Assembly: GCA_043818095.1 (NCBI GenBank) | Contig: JBDRGD010000017.1 | Location: 1 to 14,872, forward strand | Source: JBDRGD01 sp043818095 | GTDB lineage: Bacteria > Chloroflexota > Dehalococcoidia > Dehalococcoidales > RBG-16-60-22 | Reading direction: 5' to 3' | DNA length: 14,872 nt | In this document: positions 6,745 to 13,363 of the stretch, one piece after another | Layout: each line of letters opens with the position of its first letter | How positions within the stretch are numbered: the stretch's first letter is position 1 | Position numbers and translations under genes: made by a program | The notes under the pieces: model-generated | What the model saw: only the letters and a program-made list of their open reading frames with translations | The model's database searches: none | What the model was told of the DNA's origin: nothing

Positions 6745-8568
6745 ATGACGACGAACGCAAAACCGCCGGTTGACCCCATCACGCTCGCCGTGTCCTGGAA
6801 CCGGCTGAACACCATAACCCTGGAGATGGGGGAGAGGATTATCCGCGCCTCCCAGAGCTACGTCATGGCGAATGCCCGTGACCTGGGGGCCATCCTGCTG
6901 GACGATAAGGTGCGGTTTCTCAGCCAGATAACACAGATGCCTCCCACCCACGCTTTCACCGCGGAAATCGCCGGCAGCGCCATCCTGGAGAAATTCAAAG
7001 GGAACATCAACCCCGGGGACTGCTTTCTGGCGAACGACAGCCACATCATCCGCAGCGGGCACCTGAACGACTGGGTATTTCTCTCCCCGCTCTTCTACCG
7101 CGGCGAGCTGGCGGCCTATGCCCACTGCCGGGCGCATATGATGGACACCGGCGGCTCCTTCTCCGGGGGCTATTTCCCCCGCGCCTACGACTGCATCGCC
7201 GAGGGGCTCAATATCCCCCCGCTGAAGATAATCGACCAGGGCAAAGAGAACAAGGAACTGCTGGAGTTGATTTTCCGCAACGTCCGTAACTCGGCGGGCG
7301 TCCGCAGCGACAGCCTGCTCATCTACGGCACGATGATGCGCGCCGAGAAAGACCTCGGCGAGCTGGTCGACCGCTACGGGCTGGAGACCCTGAGGGGCTG
7401 CTGGGAAGAGATGATGCGCGCCGGGGAGGTCGCCATGCGCGCCCAGATTGCCACCATTCCGGACGGCGTCTACTACGGAGAGGCGGCCTCCGACTGGGAC
7501 GGGACGACCCCGGACAAGCTCGTCTGGATAAGGGTCAAGCTGACCGTCAAGGGCGACGAGCTGATTTTCGATTTTTCGGAGAGCGATGACCAGGTGGACT
7601 TTATCAACTCCCCCCTGGGCAACACCGTTTCCTACGTCTATCACGCCATCTTTCTGACCCTCGACCCCAATATCCCCCACAACCACGGCGCCACGGCGCC
7701 GGTGCACGTCATCGCCCCGGCGGGCAAGGTGGTCAATCCCACCTACCCCCACACCTACGGCGGCTGTGCGGCCAACTGCGGGCGCGAGATTGTGGAGGTC
7801 TGCCTGGAGGCCCTCGGCAAAGCCGTGCCGGAGAGGGCGCACGGTCCCTGGGGCCGGACACTGAACCCCTACCTCAGCGGACGGGACCCGCGCCCGGACA
7901 TGACGATTGACCCCCGGACGGGAATTACCCGGGAATATTCGGGGCTGCCCTTCGTCTGCAACAGCGGCAGCGGTGCCGTGAAGGGCTTTGACGGCTGGGA
8001 AGCCATGGGGAGCATCGCCAGTTCGGGCATCATCATGCGGACGCCCATCGAGAGGGCGGAGATATTTTTCCCGCACCGCTGGCAGCGTATCGAGCTGGCG
8101 CAGGACTCAGAGGGCCCCGGCGAGTTCACCGGCTGCAGCGGCACCTTCGTGGAGATGGTCTGTGAATCGCAGGAAGGTTTCCCGGCGCTGGTGATGACCG
8201 GCAACAGCGACGGTGAGCTTACCTCGCCCAAGGGGCAGGCGGGTGCGCCCAACTCTCCGCTGAACGAGATGTACGTCTACCGGGCGAAGACCGGTAAAAA
8301 AGAGGTCCTTCGCACGATGGACATGATTTCCATCGCTCCCGGGGATGTCGTCATCACCCGGAGCGGCGGCGGGGCGGGGTGGGGCAATCCCCTCGACCGC
8401 AATGTCGAGACCGTCCGGGAGGAAGTGCACAAGGGCGTGGTCTCCGTCAAACGGGCAAAGGACGTTTACGGGGTGATTATCAACCCCGAGGATTTCAGCG
8501 TGGACTATGAGGCTACCCGGGAACTCCGACGGCAGGCCAAAGCGAAATCAAAAGGGAAGACTTCATAA
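6745..8568 (+). CDS. Hydantoinase/oxoprolinase B-type subunit, copy 2
   Basis: The 607-residue product is a close paralogue of the B subunit encoded at 3663-5489. The residues H106, D109, H127, H131 and D134 fall at identical positions, and all major blocks are present, including RNSAGVRSDS, DFSESDDQVDF and GAGWGNPLDRN. Both copies therefore look catalytically competent. Differences cluster in patches such as residues 51-64, in the segment after NPTYPHTYG (SCAVAVG in copy 1, GCAANCG here), in the following 40 residues, and near PFVCNSGSG. These could be substrate- or partner-contact surfaces. The ribosome site is weak: GAAGGG lies 13 bases before the ATG. No second A subunit is present in the window, so both copies probably share the single A subunit, as a mixed complex or as alternatives for two substrates. 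Confidence 0.9.
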   Translation: MTTNAKPPVDPITLAVSWNRLNTITLEMGERIIRASQSYVMANARDLGAILLDDKVRFLSQITQMPPTHAFTAEIAGSAILEKFKGNINPGDCFLANDSHIIRSGHLNDWVFLSPLFYRGELAAYAHCRAHMMDTGGSFSGGYFPRAYDCIAEGLNIPPLKIIDQGKENKELLELIFRNVRNSAGVRSDSLLIYGTMMRAEKDLGELVDRYGLETLRGCWEEMMRAGEVAMRAQIATIPDGVYYGEAASDWDGTTPDKLVWIRVKLTVKGDELIFDFSESDDQVDFINSPLGNTVSYVYHAIFLTLDPNIPHNHGATAPVHVIAPAGKVVNPTYPHTYGGCAANCGREIVEVCLEALGKAVPERAHGPWGRTLNPYLSGRDPRPDMTIDPRTGITREYSGLPFVCNSGSGAVKGFDGWEAMGSIASSGIIMRTPIERAEIFFPHRWQRIELAQDSEGPGEFTGCSGTFVEMVCESQEGFPALVMTGNSDGELTSPKGQAGAPNSPLNEMYVYRAKTGKKEVLRTMDMISIAPGDVVITRSGGGAGWGNPLDRNVETVREEVHKGVVSVKRAKDVYGVIINPEDFSVDYEATRELRRQAKAKSKGKTS

Positions 8569-8587
8569 AGGCGGGAAAGCAGCCGGC

Positions 8588-9841
8588 GTGGAAGGCAGTA
8601 AGGCGTTAGACGGACTGAGGGTGCTGGAGCTTCCCGGGTTCGTGGCCGGGTCCTTCTGCACCAGGCTGCTGGCGGACCTGGGCGCGGAAGTCATCGGGGT
8701 CGAGCCTCCGGGTAAGGGAAACGAGACCCGGCGCCGCGGCCCCTTCCGGAACGACGTTCCCGATATCGAGGGCAGCGCCCTGTTCCTTTATCTCCAGGCG
8801 GGCAAGCTCGGTATTACCCTGGACGCGGCCAAAGCCCCCGGCCGGAAAGTCCTCGGGGAGCTGCTGGCGCAGACCGACGTCCTCGTGGTGGAAGACTCGC
8901 CCCGGAACATCGCTGCCCTCGGGCTTGACCTTGAGACCCTCCGGAGAGACTTTCCCCGGCTGGTCACCGCGGCCATCACCCCTTTCGGGCTCAGCGGTCC
9001 CTACTGCGACTATAAAGCGTATTATCTCAACACCTTCGAGGCCGGCGGCGAGGGTTACACCCTGCCCAGCGATAGAGCCAACGAGCTTTACGCCGACCGC
9101 CAGCCCGTCCGGATGGGCAGCTTCGCCTCCGAGTACAGCGTGGGCGCCGCTACGGCGGTGGCCGTCCTCGCCTGCCTCTTCCGGCGTGAAAACGGCGGTC
9201 CCGGCGACTACATCGAGGTGTCCAAACAGGAGGTATTGCTCAACCTGGTGCGCGGCCCCCTGGCGATGTATAACATGGGCGTGGTGCTCAATCGCTCCTC
9301 GCGGACCTTCCCGTTGGGCGGGTTACTGCTCTGCAGGGACGGCTGGGTCCTCCTGCTGCCCCTCAACCCCAGGCTGTGGGACCGCCTGATGGCCGCCATG
9401 GGCAACCCGGACTGGGCAAAAGAAGAGCGCTTCCAGTATGCCTACCTCGCCGGGACGTTCCGCAAGCCAGGCGATTACACCGCGGAGCTTTACCGGGCGC
9501 AGCACCAGGCGAACGAATACCTTCAGGAATGGTGCGCCCGCTATACCAAGGAAGAAATCACCCGCATCGTCCAGTCGGCGGAAAGCTGTGCCGGCGGTGT
9601 GTACGACGTCGAAGACATCCTGAATTCCGAACAACTGCAGCACCGTGGTTTCTTTACACAGGTAAATCATCCTGTCGCCGGGACGGTGAGCCATCCGGTC
9701 GCGCCGTACCTGATGGCCCGGACGCCCGCGGGCATTTCCCGTCCCGCCCCCGTTCTGGGCGAGCATAATGAGCTTGTCTATCAGCGCCTGGGCTACGGCG
9801 GGGCAGAGCTGGCACGGCTGCGGCGGGAGGGGGCGGTCTAG
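8588..9841 (+). CDS. Class III CoA-transferase (CaiB/BaiF family), Asp-to-Glu variant
   Basis: The 417-residue product has the family N terminus (LDGLRVLELPGFVAGSF, then LADLGAEVIGVEPPG) and the central FGLSGPY and LACLFRRENGGPGDYIEVS blocks. Family III enzymes move CoA between carboxylic acids through an Asp that forms an acyl anhydride; it sits in an AD-Y-xx-G context. Here the aligned sequence is ASEYSVGAATAV, so residue 182 is Glu. This partner may be inactive or altered and act with the adjacent homologue. The GTG start is chosen because it lies 19 bases after the previous stop and gives the family's normal N terminus. The ribosome site is poor: GGCGGG lies 12 bases upstream. A longer open frame from 8507 would overlap the B subunit by 62 bases and adds a basic leader unlike the family. 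Confidence 0.85.
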   Translation: MEGSKALDGLRVLELPGFVAGSFCTRLLADLGAEVIGVEPPGKGNETRRRGPFRNDVPDIEGSALFLYLQAGKLGITLDAAKAPGRKVLGELLAQTDVLVVEDSPRNIAALGLDLETLRRDFPRLVTAAITPFGLSGPYCDYKAYYLNTFEAGGEGYTLPSDRANELYADRQPVRMGSFASEYSVGAATAVAVLACLFRRENGGPGDYIEVSKQEVLLNLVRGPLAMYNMGVVLNRSSRTFPLGGLLLCRDGWVLLLPLNPRLWDRLMAAMGNPDWAKEERFQYAYLAGTFRKPGDYTAELYRAQHQANEYLQEWCARYTKEEITRIVQSAESCAGGVYDVEDILNSEQLQHRGFFTQVNHPVAGTVSHPVAPYLMARTPAGISRPAPVLGEHNELVYQRLGYGGAELARLRREGAV

Positions 9842-9842
9842 C

Positions 9843-11024
9843 ATGACAGGCGGACTGCCCCTGGAAGGCCTGATGGTGGCGGACTTCGGCCGTGAGCTGC
9901 TGATACCGCATACCACCTGCTACCTCGCCTGGCTGGGCGCGGAAGTCATCCGGGTGGAGAGTCGGGAGCTGCCTGACGTTACCCGGGACAGGATAAAGCT
10001 GCGGGGCCTGGACATTAACTCCGGCAAGCTGAACCTGTCCCTGAACCTGAAACGCCCCGAGGCAGTCGAGGTTGCTAAAAAGCTGGTCGGAATCAGCGAC
10101 ATCGTCACGGAGAACTACAGCCCCGGCACCATGGCGAAGCTGGGCCTTGGCTATGACGAACTGAAGAAAGTGAAAAAGGACATCATTATGGTGTCCGGTT
10201 CCGGGTTCGGGCAGACGGGCCCCGAGAGCAAATACCGGTCCTATGCCGGGATTTTTGCCTCGATGGGGGGGCTCTGTCACCTCACCGGCTACCGCGACGG
10301 CGTCCCCACGGAGCTGAGGTCGTCGGTGGATACGATGTGCAGCAACCTGCTGGCGGTGAGCGTGCTGAGCGCCCTGTTGCACCGCCGCCGGACGGGGGAG
10401 GGGCAGTATATAGATTTTGCCGCCCGGGACGCCGTGGTGTCCCTGACCGGCGATGTCGTCGTCGGTTACGGTCTGAACGGGGCTGTCCCCGGCCCGCAGG
10501 GTAATGAAGACGACCTGGCGGGCCCGCATGACTGCTATCCCTGCCAGGGGGAAGACGAGTGGATAAGTATCGCCGTCTTTAATGATGAGGAGTGGCAGGC
10601 CCTCTGCAAAGGCATGGACGCCTCCGAACTTGCGGCAGACCCACGGTTCCGGGACCTGACGGGTCGCGTGGCGAACCGGGAAGCGCTCGATGAGGCAGTC
10701 TCGGCGTGGACGCGAAAGCACGGCGCGTACGGAATCATGGCGAAGCTGCAGCCCCTGGGCGTGGCGGCGGTCCCGGTGATGTCCAGCGCGCAGATATTCG
10801 AGGACCCGCACCTGAAAGCCAGGGGGTTCGTGCAGGAAACGGAGCACCCTACGGAAGGGAAGGTGCTTTACCTGGGGCCGCCGTGGCGACTGGCGGACGG
10901 TACCCCGCCGATTAAGTGGCTGGGCCGGGACATCGGCACGAGCAACGAATATGTCCTGAAAGACCTGCTGGGCCTGAACGCCGCGGAGATTGCCCGCCTT
11001 GAGGAAACCGGCGCGCTTGCCTGA
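9843..11024 (+). CDS. Class III CoA-transferase (CaiB/BaiF family)
   Basis: The product has 393 residues, normal for the family. The nucleotide-binding start region reads LEGLMVADFGRELL, then LAWLGAEVIRVES. VSGSGFGQTGPE, CHLTGYRDG and HRRRTGEGQYIDFAARDA are recognisable central blocks. The expected catalytic Asp is present as D163 in SSVDTMCSN. The start codon lies one base after the stop of the preceding CoA-transferase gene, and GGGAGGGGG is about 9 bases upstream, so the two are almost certainly co-translated. Sequence similarity between the two is modest, so they are old homologues rather than a recent duplication. A heteromeric CoA-transferase of the benzylsuccinate (BbsEF) kind is the simplest reading. 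The likely role is activation of an operon intermediate to its CoA thioester. It is the last gene of the operon; no clear terminator is seen in the 11-base gap before the convergent gene. Confidence 0.88.
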   Translation: MTGGLPLEGLMVADFGRELLIPHTTCYLAWLGAEVIRVESRELPDVTRDRIKLRGLDINSGKLNLSLNLKRPEAVEVAKKLVGISDIVTENYSPGTMAKLGLGYDELKKVKKDIIMVSGSGFGQTGPESKYRSYAGIFASMGGLCHLTGYRDGVPTELRSSVDTMCSNLLAVSVLSALLHRRRTGEGQYIDFAARDAVVSLTGDVVVGYGLNGAVPGPQGNEDDLAGPHDCYPCQGEDEWISIAVFNDEEWQALCKGMDASELAADPRFRDLTGRVANREALDEAVSAWTRKHGAYGIMAKLQPLGVAAVPVMSSAQIFEDPHLKARGFVQETEHPTEGKVLYLGPPWRLADGTPPIKWLGRDIGTSNEYVLKDLLGLNAAEIARLEETGALA

Positions 11025-11035
11025 AACTCAGGGCG

Positions 11036-11875
11036 TTATCGCTTGAATTTCGCTTCCAGCCAGGCACGGGTCAGCTCCAGGTTGCGCTTCGCGACCGGCG
11101 TCCGGGCAACGCCGCCTTCCTCTGGTTTGGGAACCTTCTGGGGTTCCAGTCCCAGCTTCACGCAGAAGTAGTTGAAGGCGACTTCCATCTCCGCGGTGAA
11201 TCCCTGGGTATCGCTGGCGTGGTTAATGGCTTGCTTAATCATGCGCAGGTTCAGGGGGTCGTGGGCGTAGTTCTCCGCGACGCGTTCGGCATAGGCCAGG
11301 GTCTCTTCTTCCAGCTTCTCCGCCGGGAAAACGCGGTTCACGAAGCCGTCTTCCAGAAGTTCCCGGGCGGTCATGAAGCGGTGCTCGAAGAGGACTTCCT
11401 TGGTTTTCTTGGCGCCGATGTCCCACGGTACTGAAAAATACTGGAGCAGGTCCGGCAGGAAGAGCGCATCCTCCGCGGCGAAGATGAGGTCCATCGCGGC
11501 GGCGAATATCCAGCCGCCCAGAATGCAGTAGCCGTGCACCATGGCGATGGTCGGCTTGGGGACGTTGCGCCAGCGCATCGTGTTTTCCAAGTTGAAAGCG
11601 CGGGACCAGCCGTAGCGCCCGAACCGGTCCGTGGGATAGCCGCGCGCCTCGCGGTCGGCGGCTTCTTCCTCCGTGCCCACGTCATGGCCCGCGGAAAAGC
11701 TCTTCCCCGCTCCGGAGAGGACGATAACGCAGACCTCGTCATCGGCGGTGGCGCGGGCGAAGGCGTCGTCCATCTCTTCCCGCATGATGCGGCTCTGCGC
11801 GTTCAGGTAGCGGGGCCGATTCAGTATCACCCGGGCGACTTTCCCCGGCTGGTAGATAATCTGCGTGTATTCCAT
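11036..11875 (-). CDS. Enoyl-CoA hydratase/isomerase (crotonase) family protein
   Basis: The 279-residue product has the crotonase fold signature. NRPRYLNAQSRIM is the N-terminal block. SAGHDV (61-66) and HGYCILGGW (114-122) supply the two oxyanion-hole backbone amides that hold the CoA thioester carbonyl. The two glutamates of true enoyl-CoA hydratase are not seen: alignment by eye places I123 at the first and D142 (LPDLLQYF) at the second. It may therefore be an isomerase, hydrolase, decarboxylase or retro-Claisen enzyme rather than a hydratase. The ATG at 11875 is chosen because AGGAGG lies 6 bases upstream and MEYTQIIYQPGKVARVILNR is the normal family N terminus; the frame is open 40 codons further but that part is unlike the family. 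It converges on the operon and has its own promoter region. Confidence 0.85.
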   Translation of the reverse strand: MEYTQIIYQPGKVARVILNRPRYLNAQSRIMREEMDDAFARATADDEVCVIVLSGAGKSFSAGHDVGTEEEAADREARGYPTDRFGRYGWSRAFNLENTMRWRNVPKPTIAMVHGYCILGGWIFAAAMDLIFAAEDALFLPDLLQYFSVPWDIGAKKTKEVLFEHRFMTARELLEDGFVNRVFPAEKLEEETLAYAERVAENYAHDPLNLRMIKQAINHASDTQGFTAEMEVAFNYFCVKLGLEPQKVPKPEEGGVARTPVAKRNLELTRAWLEAKFKR

Positions 11876-11881
11876 GTGCGC

Positions 11882-11887
11882 CCTCCT
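11882..11887 (-). promoter_or_regulatory. Ribosome binding site of the crotonase gene
   Basis: AGGAGG on the minus strand, 6 bases before ATG at 11875-11873. It decides between this start and the longer open frame. Confidence 0.75.
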
Positions 11888-11897
11888 GTCTGGCTGT

Positions 11898-11931
11898 GCC
11901 GGACCTTCTGCGCTATGATAGCACATCCGGC
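11898..11931 (-). promoter_or_regulatory. Palindrome overlapping a candidate -10 of the crotonase gene
   Basis: TGCGCTATGATAGCACA (11909-11925) is symmetric about 11917 with seven of eight pairs matching. On the minus strand it contains TATCAT (11915-11920), a five-of-six match to a -10 box. An outer inverted pair GCCGGA (11898-11903) and TCCGGC (11926-11931) encloses it, though off-centre. No good -35 is seen at 16-18 bases. The arrangement fits an operator for a dimeric regulator covering the promoter, or a leader hairpin. Function is inferred. Confidence 0.4.
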
Positions 11932-11967
11932 GGGAAAGGTAACGGGGGGAGAGGGGGGCTAAAACTC

Positions 11968-12043
11968 TGGCGCGCCTGGTGGGATTCGAACCCACGACCC
12001 TCGGTTCCGAAGACCGGTGCTCTGTCCGCTGAGCTACAGGCGC
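11968..12043 (-). tRNA. tRNA-Arg (anticodon TCG), CCA encoded
   Basis: The cloverleaf is complete on the minus strand. The acceptor stem GCGCCTG/CAGGCGC has seven pairs, followed by T8-A9. The D stem is GCTC/GAGC, the T arm is GTGGG-TTCGAAT-CCCAC, the variable loop has five bases, and the discriminator is G. The anticodon loop CTTCGGA places TCG at 34-36 (plus-strand 12008-12010), which reads CGA and perhaps other CGN arginine codons. The 3' CCA is encoded (11968-11970). The outermost anticodon-stem pair (27-43) is C-A, a mismatch. A TTTT follows shortly after the CCA. Confidence 0.93.
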
Positions 12044-12084
12044 GTGAAGCTAAAATTAGCGTTATGTTTGCCTGATATTTCCGA

Positions 12085-12104
12085 TTTGCTACCCGTTTGC
12101 TACC
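12085..12104. repeat. Direct repeat TTTGCTACC x2, 11-base period
   Basis: Two identical 9-base copies (12085-12093 and 12096-12104) occur 42 bases upstream of the 5' end of the tRNA gene, in the 236-base spacer before hypA. The period of one helical turn would suit a DNA-binding protein; a relic of an integration event at the tRNA is another possibility. No integrase gene is present. Confidence 0.35.
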
Positions 12105-12210
12105 GGCGCTTCCGTAACTGTCTCATTATCCCTTACTTGAAAGGCATCGTCAAACCTTTTGCGGCGGCTTCCGGCAGGCCGGGGGGCAACGTGTGAGTAG
12201 GGGGTATTCC

Positions 12211-12239
12211 TTGTCGGATACTTGACCACGGTGTATAAT
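12211..12239 (+). promoter_or_regulatory. Sigma-70-type promoter for hypA-hypB cluster
   Basis: TTGTCG (12211-12216) and a perfect TATAAT (12234-12239) are 17 bases apart. The predicted start near 12246 leaves a leader of about 34 bases before hypA. The remainder of the spacer from 12044 shows no gene. Confidence 0.55.
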
Positions 12240-12279
12240 TCCCGTGTCAAGGTGGTCAAAAGCTGGAAATATCAGAAAA

Positions 12280-12657
12280 ATGCACGAGGCATCGGTGGCT
12301 CAGGCAGTCTTGGACACGGTCCTGGAGACCGCCGCGCGGGGGAACGCCCGCAGCGTCATCCGGTTAGAAATAGAGGTCGGGGAAATCTGCCTGGTGAATG
12401 CGGAGCAACTGGTCTACTTCCTCAACCTCCTTGCGGCGGACACCATCGCCCGTGATATGAAGACCTCCATCAAAGAGGTCAAGACAAAAATAAAGTGTCA
12501 TAATTGCGACTACTCCGGCGAGGTGGCGTACCGGGAGGTTGACCCTGCCTGGCACTACCGCGTTCCCGTTTTCGATTGCGTGCGGTGTCAGAGCAACCAG
12601 ACCGAGATTGTCCAAGGTCGGGAACTGGTCATCAAGAGCATCGACATCGATAATTAG
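12280..12657 (+). CDS. hypA: Hydrogenase/urease nickel incorporation protein HypA
   Basis: The 125-residue product is a HypA metallochaperone. It begins MHEASVAQAVLDTV; the N-terminal Met-His-Glu with H2 is the nickel site. The zinc domain has two CxxC pairs, C73/C76 (KCHNCDYSG) and C100/C103 (DCVRCQSN), with the usual closing GRELVIKSIDI segment. HypA delivers nickel to [NiFe]-hydrogenase precursors together with HypB. The start is set by the need for a free MHE terminus: an in-frame upstream start at 12244 would bury H2. The ribosome site is weak (GGAAA about 13 bases upstream). hypB follows after 7 bases. No hydrogenase structural gene is in the window, so the nickel client is unknown. Confidence 0.95.
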   Translation: MHEASVAQAVLDTVLETAARGNARSVIRLEIEVGEICLVNAEQLVYFLNLLAADTIARDMKTSIKEVKTKIKCHNCDYSGEVAYREVDPAWHYRVPVFDCVRCQSNQTEIVQGRELVIKSIDIDN

Positions 12658-12664
12658 TAACGGT

Positions 12665-13324
12665 ATGAGCAAGACGTCAAGGATTCGGGTGGAAAAGGAC
12701 CTCATCAGGGCCGCCAGGGAGCTCGGCACCAAAAACCGGGATCTCCTCGACCGGGCCGGCGTGCGTGCCTGCAATATCATGGGCGCAATCGGGTCCGGTA
12801 AGACGTCCCTGATTGAGAAGACCATTGAGCGGCTAAAGGCCGACTACCGCATCGCCGTTATCGCCGGGGACATCATCGCCGACTTTGATTCGGCGAGGTT
12901 CCGCAAGTATGATGTCCCCGTAGTCCCGCTGAACACGGGCAAGGAATGCCACCTGGACGCCAATCTGGTCAGGCAGGCCCTTGAGCAACTTAAGCTGGAC
13001 GGCATCGATTTGCTCTTTATCGAAAACGTGGGCAACCTCATCTGCCCAAGCGATTTCTACCTCGGGGAGCACAAACGGGTCATCGTGGTCAGCGTGACCG
13101 AGGGTGACGCGATTGTTGCGAAGCACCCTGCCATCTTCAAGTCCGCCGATGTTGCCATCATCAACAAGGTAGACGTCGCCCCGTTTATAGGGGCGGACCC
13201 GGAAAGGATGCTGAGCGACGCCCGGAGAAACGTGCCCCTCGCTTTCCAGACCAGCCTGCGGACTGGCCTGGGGCTGGAGCAATGGCTGAACTGGGTAAGG
13301 AATGACCTGGCAACCGCCACGTAA
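12665..13324 (+). CDS. hypB: Hydrogenase nickel incorporation GTPase HypB
   Basis: The 219-residue product is a SIMIBI-class GTPase. The P-loop is GAIGSGKT (40-47), ENVGNLICP (120-128) is the switch region, and NKVD (167-170) gives guanine specificity. The G-domain metal site is intact: C95, H96 (TGKECHLDA) and C127. The spacing of 32 residues between C95 and C127 equals that of C166 and C198 in E. coli HypB. It lacks both the N-terminal CxxCGC high-affinity nickel motif and a His-rich stretch, so it is the short form, probably relying on HypA for nickel. The usual SAKTGEG near the C terminus is replaced by TSLRTGLG. The ATG lies 7 bases after the hypA stop with little ribosome site, suggesting coupling to hypA translation. 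Confidence 0.95.
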   Translation: MSKTSRIRVEKDLIRAARELGTKNRDLLDRAGVRACNIMGAIGSGKTSLIEKTIERLKADYRIAVIAGDIIADFDSARFRKYDVPVVPLNTGKECHLDANLVRQALEQLKLDGIDLLFIENVGNLICPSDFYLGEHKRVIVVSVTEGDAIVAKHPAIFKSADVAIINKVDVAPFIGADPERMLSDARRNVPLAFQTSLRTGLGLEQWLNWVRNDLATAT

Positions 13325-13363
13325 TGTGTTGGTAGACTATCGTTTATCGAAAGGGAAAAAGTG

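Noticed and set aside
11876..11995. A 40-codon N-terminal extension of the crotonase gene
   Set aside because: The added residues do not fit the family, the extension runs into the tRNA gene, and a clear ribosome site supports the ATG at 11875.
12048..12061. GCTAAAATTAGC as a hairpin or operator
   Set aside because: Only five pairs around a two-base centre; too short and AT-rich to separate from chance.
12222..12239. TTGACC followed by TATAAT before hypA as a promoter
   Set aside because: Only six bases separate them, too few for sigma-70; TTGTCG with a 17-base spacer is used instead.
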